64,000 bases of DNA from Hesseltinella vesiculosa (GCA_002104935.1 MCGT01000033.1:62001-126000); one strand, 5' to 3'; positions 22,783 to 34,860 are shown, counted from the stretch's first letter. The notes: a model not told the origin generated them from the sequence alone. Translations and numbers: made by a program.

Positions 22783-23192
22783 ATGACATCCTACTACGAC
22801 GAGGTATACTATAATAAAGAGTCATCGCCAAAAGACATGCCGCATTGGCTGATCACTTTTCATTTTTATTTTCTTGACGGGCAGATCGAAATCGAAGACA
22901 TGGATTTTGACGAGGACGAACAAGTATATACCTATCCTTGTCCTTGCGGTGACAAGTTTCAAATCTTTTTGGTAGGTGATGCTGTCGATTGAAACTATAC
23001 CCATCAAATCTCCAAGCAGCCACAAAACTGACCTTTTTTTTTTTTGGACAGGAGGAATTGCAAGACGGTGAGGATATTGCTCGGTGCCCATCTTGCTCTC
23101 TTATTATTCGAGTTATTTACGATCCTGATGAATTTGCTGGCGACGATGATGAAACATTCCAGGTCGAGGCACCGGCTGTAGCAGTTGCCTAG
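22783..23192 (+). CDS. DPH3: Dph3/Kti11, CSL zinc-finger protein of diphthamide synthesis
   Basis: Three exons, join(22783..22803,22885..22971,23052..23192), 82 residues. The spliced product starts [20 protein letters not shown] and carries the CSL zinc motif: YPCPCGD and [16 protein letters not shown], giving the CxC...CX2C iron/zinc site. Dph3 donates electrons to the Dph1-Dph2 radical enzyme in diphthamide synthesis on eEF2 and also serves Elongator (as Kti11). The first exon codes only seven residues, so automatic annotation may miss it. It is tail-to-tail with an RCC1 fragment. Its last exon and 3' flank are duplicated at 25243-25510. Confidence 0.95.
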
Positions 23193-23402
23193 ATCGCTCA
23201 TTACACCTCTTTACCAACTTTCAGACAACTTTCAAAAAAGTCAATACCACATCATCTCTGTATCATTTAGCATGCCTTCAGCTGGTCCATCCCAATAAAA
23301 CATAAAAGTAGACCTGATGAATCAGCCTTTTATTTTACATAACGTAAGAGGAATGATGGGATGCAAGAGAGAAAAAGCGGAAGATTGAAACAAAAAAAAA
23401 GT

Positions 23403-23790
23403 CTATTCGTCTGCGAGTAGCGCAGAATGTTGAGCACCGGCACCTACACAGAACGCCGTCTTGCCCTCGAGCTTTTGGCCAGTGACAGCAGAGGGAGTGG
23501 GTACATCTTCATCTTCACCTTGGCCCAGGGCATACGATTCACCAAAGCCCCAGGCTCGGCAAGAGCCATCTTCATGTGCAGACAGGCCATGGTTGGATCC
23601 ACTGGTCAGAGCCACGACGTTTTCCAGGCCAGGCACTTCGGTAGGCACGCCCACAGCCTTTTTGAATTGTGAGTCTTCATGTTTGCCCTTGGTCTGGCGC
23701 TCCTCGATCAGAGCAGCAGACAGGCCAAGCTGTGACGAGTCTGTGCGGCCAAACGCATAGACGGCTCCGTCTTCCATCAGCACAAAGGGC
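23403..23790 (-). pseudogene. RCC1 3' fragment (duplicate of 25519-25900)
   Basis: 130 codons nearly identical to the end of the intact RCC1 gene, including the stop and 3' flank. Differences are few (for example CVGAGAQHSALL versus RVGAGAQHSVLL). The copy breaks off at about 23788, where similarity to the intact gene stops within the codons for LMEDG, so it lacks the first two thirds of RCC1. It encodes only about two propeller blades and should be non-functional. Confidence 0.9.
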
Positions 23791-24640
23791 AACCATCTTT
23801 ACATGAGAATGGGCTAAAAATTGGCAATGCGTGTCTTTAATAAATTACTTTGATAGTACCTCCCCTAGCTGTAACTAATACTTTGATATCATGTTTTACT
23901 TTATTTTTCCATTCGCTTTTTCATGTAAAAAAATGAGAAGGGTGTCAGGGTGGTCGTGATTAAGAGTATCATTAGAAGCACCAGATTCGGTGATAGTCAT
24001 AGTATCATTAACATTGGAATCGCTGTGGATGTCGGTGTAGTCTGGATATTCATTTTCGCTGTTTGCCTCATTGCAGCTACACAAAGCTTCCTGCCCTGAC
24101 ACTGCAAGCCTTGTCTGTACTTTGACATATTCTAAACAAAATACACTAAATATTAAAGCCGTCATTTCGATTATGTGGTTATTGTCTTACGTAGGAGACA
24201 GGCTTATTGGCGATAAGGCTTGGGCTGACTCGTACATTCTGATATCTTTTGCAAATGTACTTTTTTTGGATGCAGTAGACGTAGTAAAATGTAGCTGCAT
24301 CGGTTTCCGTTGCAAAATGGATGAGTGCAATTCTATCGTTGAAGTATGAGTGTCACTGCGCAGAATAACTAAAAACGTACTTTTCCCCAGGCTTTTGGGA
24401 TGTGTTTTACTGCAGCACAATCGTGTAAAATTAAGTAGAATCCTTCCACGTTTATTTTATCATTCGACACCCATTTGAATTCAAAAAAAAAGAGAGAGAG
24501 TCTCCTGACCGTGGTTTTCAAATGTTTTCCTGATAAACTTTATTTTATCAGCACAGAGGCACATGCTAGCACATGCTACAAATCGCCATAAAGTTGAACA
24601 TGGCACAGCCTATCGTAACAAGCCATGCTCAGCGAAAACT
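23791..24640. other. Unassigned segment between duplicated fragments
   Basis: The minus strand has protein-like pieces (about 23896-24165, an Asp/Asn/Thr-rich acidic stretch; about 24187-24420) broken by stops, perhaps a decayed gene. A GAGAGAG stretch lies at 24490. No family recognised. It replaces the missing 5' part of the first RCC1 copy. Confidence 0.4.
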
Positions 24641-24644
24641 CGAT

Positions 24645-25245
24645 TTTTCCATTCAACAGGCACATCGAATTTGACTATCACCATGAGACCTAGGGCATGC
24701 CATTTGAAAGCATCAACAGGCTCAGCAGCAGCCTTAGTGATACCATGGACAAAATGAGGTATAAGAAAAAAAAGACGTCGTGCTAAAAAGCGATCGGCTC
24801 ACATCTAGTTCTCTCCAGTTACGTTTGGGATGATGATCGTGATGCTGCTTTTTGTGCACTTGGGAGTCTCTTGCAGTGTAGACTGACACAACTTAATCAG
24901 GGCAAAGCTCCAGCATGAAGTTCTATTTCATCTGTAAAAGTATCTGGTCAAAAAATAAAAAATAAAAAGAGACAAAAAAAGCTGTGGAATTGAATTCAAG
25001 CGCATTGACTTGGCAACCATTGGCTTCATTCGGATCGGCGACAATTTCCTCTTGACGCTGTCAGCTGAAACCTGTAACCTCGATCCTACACATAGATTCC
25101 GAGTGTTTTACAAGGAGCATGGGCTGCTGATGCGCTGGAACACTGGCAGCATGTTAAGGAAGAATCTGAACAACCTCAATTTTCAAATGACCAGCCACGA
25201 TATGGACGACGATGACACAGCATGGAAGTACCGCGATGACGATGA
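24645..25245 (+). pseudogene. SAC2-like phosphatase fragment (duplicate of parts of 29240-30745)
   Basis: 24661-24960 resembles 29244-29510 of the intact SAC2-like gene, including an exon (IEFDxHHET..GMxFE), the following intron and the next exon. 24985-25240 then resembles 30490-30740 (IEFKRIDLATIG...GLLMRWNTGSM...NLNFQMTSHDMDD). Everything between, including the catalytic CX5R exon, is missing, and the copy has stops (for example HHET-stop-GMPFE). Introns are retained, so it is a DNA-level duplicate, not a retrocopy. Confidence 0.85.
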
Positions 25246-25510
25246 CCGGCGATGATGATGAAACATTCCAGGTCAAGGCACCGGCCGTAGCAGTTGCGTA
25301 GAACGCTCAACACCCCTCTTTTACCAACTTTCAGACAACTTTCAAAAAAGTCAATACCACATCATCTCTGTATCATTTAGCATGCCTCCTGCTGGTCAAA
25401 TCTCCCAATAAAACAAAAAAGTAGACCTGAAGAAAGGGCCTTTTTAATTTACATATCGCAAGAGGAATGATGGGATGCAAGAGGAAAAAGCGGAAGATGG
25501 AAAACAAAAA
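25246..25510 (+). pseudogene. DPH3 3' tail plus flank (duplicate of 23140-23400)
   Basis: Begins inside the Asp-rich end of DPH3 ([16 protein letters not shown], stop at 25299-25301) and continues through the DPH3-RCC1 spacer with small differences. It is fused to the SAC2 fragment within a GATGACGATGA-type run present in both parents, a likely microhomology junction. It cannot encode DPH3. Confidence 0.85.
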
Positions 25511-25518
25511 AAAAAAGT

Positions 25519-27069
25519 CTATTCGTCTGCCAGTAGCACAGAATGTTGAGCACCGGCACCTACACGGAACACCGTCTTGCCCTCGAGCTTTTGACCAGTG
25601 ACAGCAGAGGGAGTGGGTACATCTTCATCTTCACCTTGGCCCAGGGCATACGATTCACCAAAGCCCCAGGCTCGGCAAGAGCCATCTTCATGTGCAGACA
25701 GGCCATGGTTGGATCCACTGGTCAGAGCCACGACGTTTTCCAGGCCAGGCACTTCGGTAGGCACGCCCACAGCCTTTTTGAATTGTGAGTCTTCATGTTT
25801 GCCCTTGGTCTGGCGCTCCTCGATCAGGGCAGCAGACAGGCCAAGCTGTGACGAGTCTGCGCGGCCAAACGCATAGACAGTTCCGTCTTCCATCAGCACA
25901 AAAGAGTGGTGTTCGCCAGCTTGCACAGATTTAATAGCACCCTTGCCTCGGAGACCGGCCACGATGGTTGGCGATTGCACAACATCAGCAGCAGGTTCGT
26001 TGTTGTCCTCGGTCACAATGCCACATTGCTGGAAGTTATTCAGGCCCCAAGCATACAGTTCACCCCCGGCCACAGCAAACGAATGGTAGGAGCCGGCAGC
26101 CACCAGCGTCACATTCTTCAGACCCACGGATTCAGGAAGCAGGGCGTTTGTCTTGCGGCGCTCAATCACTCGTCGGCCCAATTGGTAGCAGTTGCCATCA
26201 CCCCAAGAGTATACTTGGCCCTCTTCTGTCAGTGCCAAACAGTGATCCGTGCCAGCTGCAATGTCTATGATCTTCTTGTTGGCCAATGGCTCAAACAAGG
26301 CCGCCACTTCTTGAATCGTTGTGTCTTTTGAAAACCCGAGCAATCCTTCTTGGCACTACAAAACAAAAGGGATGATTAGTTGCCATGCATGTCCTCGCGC
26401 GATCCAATTCAACACTTTACACGGAAGGTTCCCCAACAAAACAATTGCCCTTCGTCCGACAAGGCCAGAGAGATAGAATCGCCAGCAGCAATCTTGACAA
26501 TCTTGGCGTCGTCCAGACCTTCCACCTGGCCAGGCTCGTAACCGTCATCGCCACTAGAGTCTCTGCCAAGCGCACGTTGATCGTTACAGCCCCAGCTGTG
26601 GACCTAGCAACGAAAAGAGAAGAAAGGCGAAAAAATAATAAGGATCAACTTTTTGCTCCCACCATCGCCGTTCCCCCGTTTTCTTTACCTTGCCATCAAT
26701 GTCCAAAGCCAATGTATGAAGTCCTCCACAAACAACGTCGACAATGTCGGTCAGCGCTTTTAGTGGCATAGGCTTTTTTCGCTCGACCATATTCTCACCC
26801 AGGCCAAGCTGGCCCATATCGCCCGTACCAATAACAAAGACAGTGCCGGTTCTAGTAGGATGAGGGAGCACGCTACGAGACTTTTTGGATTGCTGGCTGC
26901 TGATGGGCGACGCATCATCCATATCCACATCGGTTGCTTGACGTTTTACTAAATCGAGAAAAAAACAACGTGAGTTTATCCGCCTTTCCATCCCTACAAT
27001 GAATCTTTCTACCAAACATGACTGCCCTTTCCAAGTACATGCTCACTTACAGTTTCTTCGGGTAGACAT
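25519..27069 (-). CDS. RCC1-type Ran guanine nucleotide exchange factor (Pim1/Srm1)
   Basis: Four exons, complement(join(25519..26355,26421..26603,26689..26948,27051..27069)), 432 residues. Seven RCC1 repeats with the GxGDxGQLGxG, H(S/T)xxL, YSWGxGxxxQLG and AGxxHS pattern form a beta propeller: FVIGTGDMGQLGLGE, VHSWGCNDQRALGRD, IAAGDSISLAL, VYSWGDGNCYQLGRR, LYAWGLNNFQQCG, VYAFGRADSSQLGL, CRAWGFGESYALGQG. Ran GEF charges Ran with GTP on chromatin and so drives nuclear transport and mitosis. The N-terminus (STRRNLKRQ, QQSKKSR) is basic and can serve as nuclear import and chromatin-binding tail. The first exon codes six residues plus one base. It diverges from the SAC2-like gene; its 3' third is duplicated at 23403. 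Confidence 0.94.
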
Positions 27070-27452
27070 TGCGTAAAGGGATCCAACTGGAAAAAAAAAA
27101 AAGATAGAGGTTAAAAAAAATGCTGGCAGAGAAAAAAAAGTCACCGCTGCTGCCATTTCGCTGCTTTTCAGCTCCGCGCTCGTCTTGGTCGGGCCCATGG
27201 GCTTTTCTTGCATTGATCACCGCCGAACAATGACCATCTTGATCAAGCAAGGTGGTCGGCTCACGTTGATCATCGACTTTTCCCTTCTCCTTGCCATCCT
27301 CTTACTTGTAAAATTACACATTATATTTGTCCTTCCATCCACGATCATTTTGCCATGGTGACACGGCAGTGTGATTTAAAACCCGCTGGAAAAAAAAAGA
27401 TTAAAAAGGTCTTTTCTTTCTTTTTTTTTTCGTCCAGCTTTGCTACTGCTTT
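27070..27452. promoter_or_regulatory. Divergent promoter region, RCC1 / SAC2-like
   Basis: 383 bp between two start codons on opposite strands, so both promoters must lie here. Contains A- and T-runs; no clear TATA box. A CCATGGTGAC segment at 27353 is unremarkable. Confidence 0.4.
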
Positions 27453-30400
27453 ATGACTCCCCCAGCCCTGCCAGTACAACGTGTCCAGATCTATATTCAA
27501 GATAATGCATTTATCTTAGTTAAAGGATCGCATTCTTTTTCTCTGTCGCTTGATGGTTCGCTGACCTCTCTGGGTAAGCCGCTCTCTCAATGAGGGAAAA
27601 GAACGACACTTGACACGTATCCTTGTAGAACGCAAAGCCCTACCGCAAGATACCAAACCTTATGAAGTCCATGGCATTATTGGCATTGTTCAAGGATTCA
27701 TAAGTAATCATGGACACCAGGGTGCAACCCACAGCCCAGCTCACTGATCACGTCCGTTTGTATTAGATAAATACCTGCTGGTCATCACCCATGCTAAAGA
27801 TCGAGGGGCTTTGTTTGGCCATCATACGCATTCCATTGAGAAAACCATATGTGTACCGTTGGACCCTGTCGCTGCAAAAAGAACCTTGGCTGTACAGGTA
27901 ACCCCATTGAACATGAGAGCCCAAGCTCACATTACCCTTGCCTTCTTTCTGAATCTCTCTTCTCTGTTAGAAATTGGACGAGACTGAATTTGATGACGCT
28001 TCACTAAGCAACTCTTTTATTGGCTTGGGCGTCAATGAACCCACGACAAACCACGATACCTCCGGTGACGATCGGTCCCCATCCGGCTCTTCTTCCTCTG
28101 CAACAGCAACCGCAGTCGCCACCACCGCTACCGCCACTGGCACACTCTCGCCACCACCCTCGTCCTCACCTCGCGGCTCGCCATCCTTCTTGGACCGTCT
28201 CAAGAAATCTTTCGACAAATCACCTTCTCCTGTAACATTGGACGACGATGTCGCACCCCCTGCATTATCGCCATCCTCCCGCCTCTCGTCATCTCAAAAT
28301 CTACCTGCAGATAGCGAGACTTCTGCACTGGAAAAGCGCCTGGTACGCGAAATCACCTCCCTCTTTGGCCGCTCCATGTTTCTCTACGCCTATGACTATG
28401 GTAAACCAGATGAGAAAAAGACACGGCGAGAAAGTGCTCACTACTTGGTCTCTTCCTAGATTTGACCAATACCTATCAACGCGCATTTCAAAAAAAGCAA
28501 GCCTCCTCAACTGTCGATCATCGATTCTGGTGGAATGAACATTTGTCCCAATCTTTTCTCGATGCCAAGGTAAATGAGCGACGATTTCAGAAACGAGGAG
28601 CCCAGTTGACACGCCTCGTTTTTGTTATGCCACAGGCTGGCGATATGCTTGTTCGCGTCCTGCAAGGCACCATCCAGATCGAACCTTGCGCGATTGAAGG
28701 CTTCCCATTTACATTTGCTTTGATTTCAAGGCGCAGTCGTGAACGTGCCGGTCTTCGCTACCAACGCCGAGGAGTCAATGACGAAGGCCAAGTCGCCAAT
28801 TTTGTGGAAACGGAGCAGCTGGTGTTCTTCCAACGTGACCAGGTTTATCATGTTGCCTCCTTTGTACAAACACGTGGATCAAGTAAGCAATCCATTTTTC
28901 TTGCATTTGTGATGGACTCATTTCAACTCACTTTTTGAAATGGGCAGTTCCTTTGTTCTGGAGCCAATCTCCGTACTCGCTGCACCCTGACCCTGTGCTG
29001 CTTCGCTCCGACCAAGAAAACCTGGCTGCCATTGAAAAACACTTTCAACGGCAAGAGACCCTTTACGGAAAACAGGTGGTCGTCAACCTGACTGAGCTTA
29101 CTGGCCGCGAAGCCATCGTTGGATCTGAATATCGCCATTACATTGAAACCATGGGCGACCCTAATATAAAGTAAGGACCGGCCGCGCTTGGAAAAACTCG
29201 ATGCTCAATGACATCTCATTTTTTGCATTTGGAAACCAGGTACATCGAATTTGACTTTCACCATGAGACCAAGGGCATGCGATTTGAAAACATCAACAAA
29301 CTCAGCAACAGCCTTAGTGACACTATGGATAAAATGGGGTAAGGAAACAGGACATCGTACACCATGAAAGCTATGAGTTCCTCACATCTATTTTCCCTTC
29401 TAGTTACTTTTGGGAAGATGATCGTGACACAGTTTTTTGTGAACAATCAGGAGTCTTTCGCACAGTAGGGTGACACAACTAACATCTATCCAGCATGAAA
29501 TTCTCACCTATACTTTTATTTTATACGACCCCGCTAGAACTGCATGGACTGTCTCGACCGTACAAACATTGTCCAGGTAAAAAAAAAAAAAAAAAAATAG
29601 TGCCCTCTTCCACCATGTTTCATATAACCGAGGTGTTTGTCAATACTAATAAATTCTTCAACTATTTTTTTTTGTTAGAGTGCCTTTGCTCGCCATGTCT
29701 TGAATCTCCAGTTAATGCGATTTGGCATCTCTGAATACCCTGATCAAGGCATCAAATACTATGGTGATTTTGAACGGATCTTCAACAACGGTAAGGACGG
29801 CTCCTTCTTGGCCATCGACTGTTCTTGTAGTGACTCCCATTCTTTGCTTCTTCGGTAGTATGGGCCAACAATGGCGATGCCATCTCGAGAATGTACACAG
29901 GAACCAGCGCCTTGAAGGGCGACTTTACACGCACTGGCAAACGCAACATCACAGGGCTCATGAACGATGCTTCCAACTCCGTGGCCAGGATGTATTTCAA
30001 CACCGTGAAGGACTTCTGGCGCCAGGCTACCGTCGACTACGTCTTGGGATATCACAACCTCAGCACATTCAAAACCGTCCCAACCTCCCAACAACGCACC
30101 CAAGAACCTGGCATGGACAAATGGCTCGACAAAGTGCGCCAGGACGCCAGTAAGTCAACGCTGTCTACCGTCTCCCCTCACAGCCAGACTCACATCGCTT
30201 TTTATTTCTGTGCCTAGTCCATGTTAGCTCGCAGATCGTCATTGCCGACGATGAAACGGTCTTGCATGGCTGGACGTTGCTCGTGCCCAAAGAAACGGCG
30301 TCTGGGTAAGTCGCTAAAAAAAAAAGGTTAGGTGGGGCCAGTAACAAACGTGTGTGACACATCATTTTTCCTCTTCTTTGTATGATTCTCAGCAAGGAAT

Positions 30401-31124
30401 TGTTGAGGCGCTTCGAGGAAAAGGTGGTGCTACTAACGGCCAAGGCTTTGTATGTGTGTGGCTACAACTACCATCTGGAAAAAGTAGTGGAATTCAAGCG
30501 CATTGACCTGGCAACCATTGGCTCCATTCAGATCGGCGACTATATCCTCTCGACCCTGTCGGCCGAAACCCGCAACCCGGACCTGCACTATGGATTCCGA
30601 GTGTTTTACAACGAGCATGGGCTGCTGATGCGCTGGAACACTGGAAGCATGGTAAACAAGAACCTGAACGACCTCAATTTTCAAATGACCAGCCACGATA
30701 TGGACGACCATGACACGGCTTGGAAGGACCGCGATGACGACGACCATGATGACGATGCCAGCTCAGTCACCTCGGCTGGTTCCTCCACCTCTTCCTTGTC
30801 CACATCCATGACGCCTCTCTACAAAGACATGAAACACCTCACCTTCAAAGCTGTGCCTTGCTACATCCCTGGATCGCAGGACAATGACACCAACGCAAAA
30901 CAGCATATTGATACCATTGTCCAGCAGATCATGGACCAGTGCGGCCACCCTGACCCCGCCAAATTCCTGTCTCACCAGCCCATCATTAGGTAAGCCGGGC
31001 ACAAAACGATTGTTTGAGATGCATACATTGATCCTTTTATCTTGGTAGCCTAAAGCAAGCAGAGAAATCCGATGGGCTTCTGAAAAAAGTAGGCTACAAG
31101 CTGAAACAAGCCATTTGGGTCTGA
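27453..31124 (+). CDS. SAC-domain phosphoinositide phosphatase with hSac2 domain (SAC2/INPP5F-like)
   Basis: Fifteen exons: 27453..27573, 27629..27703, 27767..27897, 27971..28400, 28460..28569, 28636..28882, 28948..29170, 29240..29338, 29404..29464, 29538..29576, 29679..29790, 29859..30149, 30218..30305, 30393..30989, 31049..31124; 899 residues. The catalytic P-loop FRTNCMDCLDRTN, rebuilt across exons 9 and 10, is the SAC CX5R(T/S) site. Upstream lie GIIGIVQGFI, FWWNEHLSQSF, SRRSRERAGLRYQRRG and PLFWSQSPYSL, all SAC signatures. Downstream LYVCGYNYHLEKVVEFKRIDL to GFRVFYN matches the hSac2 domain of INPP5F-type 4-phosphatases. An Asp-rich, Ser-rich insert follows (about residues 760-800). Such enzymes act on PI(4)P or other phosphoinositides on endosomes. 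A Ser/Pro/Ala-rich loop (about 120-210) is inserted in the N-terminal part. Fragments are duplicated at 24645-25245. Confidence 0.92.
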
Positions 31125-31189
31125 TTTCAAATAAAAAGCACACGTCCCTGGAGAAAGAAAGAGTGGTGTCAGTGGTTCTATGTGGCGGC

Positions 31190-31910
31190 TGACATCGCAT
31201 CCTTACCTTGTTATCGCTTGTGTCTCGGCTGTACAGATAGCCGTTACGGCCTGTCGAAGATGTCGCTTTGCCAGTCGTCGTTTTCGTTTTCAGCAGCAAT
31301 GACGTCGCAATGGCCATAGATACATCAATGGGTTGCTGCACGAGGCACTGGGAATCTTTGAGAGGTAAGGTTAGACGATGCGTCATGTATCACTTTTTTA
31401 CCTACCAAACAACAGCACCAAGCTGCTGCAATACATTTTTCAAAAAGCGTGCACCACGACGGCAGTCTTCAATGTATTGGGGTTCCCGCTGATACTCCGC
31501 ATCGTCACCCACCGATCCAAGGTATATAGCAATGAGTCTAACAGAAGAATAGACGCAAAGGATGGTCAGCATCCCTGGCATGGTAGCTATTGCTGCTTGA
31601 CTTACCATGTGTTGCTTCTATGTGCGTCACAGAGCAGCTAAAAAGCCATTGCTGATCATCGGACATTGTCAAAGCAAGAACGCTTCCACGAGGCCTTTAG
31701 GGACTGCTTCCAGGGAGAAAGTTTGCAAGCACTATACCTACGAAAATGTCTGAGGCAGGGTCAATGCATAAAAAGTAAGAATCGTTTTTCTGCACGTACA
31801 TGAGTCCGTGAGCTTTAAGCAAAAAAAAAAAAAAAATGCAAGGGTGAAAAAAAATGAGCGTTATATTGCATGAGCTGCTTGAACGACTTGACGACTTTGC
31901 TGGCCTCATT
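31190..31910 (-). pseudogene. DUG2-like WD40 + M20 peptidase, decayed
   Basis: Minus-strand fragments in order: HGLMYVQKNDSYFLCIDP (about 31745-31805) and VLALTMSDDQQWLFSCS (about 31630-31680) look like WD40 blades; YIEDCRRGARFLKNVLQQLGA (about 31410-31525) matches the start of the M20 peptidase domain; DDWQSDIFD then, one frame off, TGRNGYLYSRDTSDNK (about 31205-31290) matches the M20 active-site loop (usual DNKGP). A frameshift inside that loop and stops between pieces show it is dead. Dug2 partners Dug3 in glutathione degradation. Family call rests on order and motifs of short pieces. Confidence 0.55.
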
Positions 31911-32069
31911 CTTTAGGTTGGTCCAGTGCATTACATCAGCGTAAATAAATTTGATTATGAGAATTCAGGAACCACATCAATAAACAGGCTGCTGCGAATT
32001 AATCGGTGGTTGGTGTGTTCTTTCGCGTTTTTTTCTTCCCAGTCTTTTTTTTTTTCCTGCATACTCACG

Positions 32070-34143
32070 ATGGCGGCTCAAAAAAACCTTCCTAAGAGTA
32101 AGACTTAGACACTAATAAATACAAAAGATGAAGCTGATGAGTATGGGAGCGCACATGCGCATTGAATCTTTCTTTTTTTTTTTTTTTTCAGGCGACACCC
32201 AGCAAAAGGAAACCATGGAGCTTAAGCTTGGTGATGTCACCAACAACAAGAAAGAATTCACTGACATCGATGAACTTTGCCAATCGCTTAGCCAATAGCC
32301 GGTTGTGCAGCGATGTAAGCTGCCATCCAAGATATAAAGAGATAACCGACCTGCTAATCCACTCTCCCCCTTGCTTCCTTTCTAGCTGACATTACCAATC
32401 GATCACAAGACATTGACGATTACGATGTCAAATGCACCAACATCCAGATCGAAAAGGAAGCCGAAGGTCATCCAAGTGAAGCCCTCAAGGTAAAAAATAA
32501 AAGCAGCCGCGACAACGAGGTGATAACCCCCACTTTTTTTTTGTGTTTCACCATAGAGCAAAGTAGACGCCTTGAAGTTGCGTCTAAATTCGTTTGGTGA
32601 AAACCTTGAGCAGTCGTGCCAACATTTCCTTGCTGCCGACACGGAAATCAAGCTGATCAACGAAGCCGGAGTAAGCTATAAAAAGAGGATCATAAAGAAG
32701 AGCAACTGACGATGAACGTTTCCTTTTGGCTTTCCTTGCCGGCAGCAGCAAGACCCGGAACTAGCCTTATCTGAAATGAGCTACTTGGAACAGGAATGGG
32801 ATGCGCTATCCGCCAATATTCAAGAACTGCTCTACGAGCTGACCCGAGCCAAAACCGACCTGGACAACGCCACTGATCACGCTGTCAAAAGCTGGAGGCT
32901 GGCCAGCCCACGACCAAAAAGAACCACGACGACATCACTGAAGTGTACGAAGATCAATGCTTACCCATCGAGGACCAGATCAACAAGTTCATAGCCGAAC
33001 TGGAGACGGCTCAAAGCGAAGCCAAAGGCCGATACACCGACCTTGCGGATGAAGACAAGTCTCTCGAGCAGAAGCTGACCGAAGCTGCCATACGCAACTG
33101 GGCTGATCAACCTACCGGCATCTATAACTCCAGCGGAGATGCTACCGCTCCTACCGCTCCTTCTGGCACCTCTCCAACTGCTTCTTTGCTTGGCAGTACT
33201 TTACTAGATCTGATCCACAAATACGAAAGCTCTGGCAGCTATTGGGGTGAAATATTTGGTGACTACTTCAAGCTGCAGGACGCCAATAAACGCCTGTACC
33301 GTAACCTCGAAAAAAAAACTGGAAAGTGTTCAAATTCCGCCCCAATCAGTGAGAGGTGTCGTGGAAATAAAACGGGGTTTTTACGTCATCAGACGTGCCT
33401 TTTTCACTTTTTTTTTTTTCACTCAAACATGGCACTATCAATTGAAGTTAAAGCCCAAGTACTCTGACCGGCTGCGAAGTGAAGACCCCATCGGATTCGA
33501 TGGTAAAAGTGACTACTCAACGGTTTCGGTCATGGACTTCGATTTGCAGGACAAGCTCCAGCAATTGGCAATGGCAGAGGGCTTGGTGGCCACCATGCAC
33601 GATTATATACAACAATCCGAATTGGAAACGGCTGACACCCGCGGCGAGTTAGAGAAGCTGAAATTTGAAGCCTCCCAGCTCAGTGACAAGTGCAACGCTG
33701 CAGAGATGGAACGCGACCAGCTGGCCACGCTCTGTGCCTATAGCAGCAATATCGGAGCCCAGCTGTATACCATCAGCAACAGCTTTGACAACCACGCCTA
33801 TAGAACCACTCTAAATTTGGAACGGCTCATGGAGCACTATGGCCGCTTGCCTTGTGAGTTGGAAAACATGAACGCCCAATTCATCGCCAAGGAAAAAGAA
33901 GCCGTTGCCACCATCCAACAAGCAACAGGCGAGCTGACACGACTCCGTCTCAACTACCCCGAGCTGGGGAAAAAACTGGACACCTCTGCTACCTCCTCTA
34001 TCATGGAACAGTTAGTTTCTCTGCTGACCGAAGCTAACGGCAAGGCTGACTTGCAAGCCCACATCAACCACCTCTCCGATGATCTGACCTCTGTCCAAAA
34101 GCAGCTGGAACAGCTTACCATTGCTGTGCCGTCATTGAACTGA
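32070..34143 (+). pseudogene. Long coiled-coil protein gene with three frame disruptions
   Basis: A gene with proper introns: exons start at 32070, 32192, 32386, 32557 and 32746, with GT-AG splicing between them. The product is almost entirely charged heptad-rich coiled coil (for example DLQDKLQQLAMAEGL, ELEKLKFEASQLSDKCNAAEMERDQL). Three lesions interrupt it: an in-frame TAG at 32296-32298, a one-base shift near 32885 (DNATDHAVK to QKLEAGQPTTKK), and a shift at a nine-A run near 33310-33318. The last part runs open to a TGA at 34141-34143. It may be a recent pseudogene, or some lesions may be sequence errors at homopolymers. No known family recognised; spindle or kinetochore coiled coils would be candidates only by composition. 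Confidence 0.55.
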
Positions 34144-34560
34144 AAGCGAAGGATGCAAGCACTGTGGGGGTATTGAAAATTCCCACCCACCATGTAGCAT
34201 GCTTCGCAGATACCAAAGGCTTGTTGCATACGGCGAATGGCGTCCAATTTCTGGGCATCTGTCAGGTAGCTGTGATGCACAGAGCGTGTTCGCAAGGTAT
34301 GCTCTTGGAGCACAATATCCCATATATCCATGTTCACAACGTCTGCGAGCGTCAAGGGTGACTGCCCGGCATGGTCAATTAATTCCTACGGAGTAAACGT
34401 GTGATTCATATTCAGGTCAAATAAAAACTGCAGTGCGAACACCGATGCCACCAGGAGTATCTGCCTTTACATCTCTGGCTGTTATTTGACTTGATAAATA
34501 TTTGAAACCGTTTCGCCTTTCACAAGCTCTTGAAATAGGCTAAGCATTACGTCCTACGTA
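34144..34560 (-). other. Possible minus-strand gene remnant
   Basis: The minus strand reads ELIDHAGQSPLTLADVVNMDIWD and on to YLTDAQKLDAIRRMQQAFGICEACY (about 34150-34385), a natural-looking protein with an ankyrin-like start, and LSLFQELVKGETVSNIYQVK (about 34490-34550). No start, and stops lie between the pieces. It overlaps the end of the coiled-coil gene on the other strand. Family unclear. Confidence 0.3.
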
Positions 34561-34860
34561 AAACCAAAGGAAACTACTCAATTTTTTTTCGAATTTTCGA
34601 AGAGATTGAGAGAGACAAACAGATTTTGAAAGATGTGGTGCATTTTTTTTTAATTTCGGAGCGTTCAACATCGCTCTGGAAGCACTCCGCCCACAACGAA
34701 AAAAAAGGGGGCAAGTCGACCAACCTAACCCTCAGCAATTGACAAAAAAAAAGCCATGCCAACGAACCCGTATAAACTACGAGCACTGATTACTTTTACC
34801 CCTTTCCCACTAAAAAAAAAAACAAAAAAAAAAAAGGTAGCCTGGTCTTGCTCGTCAATG

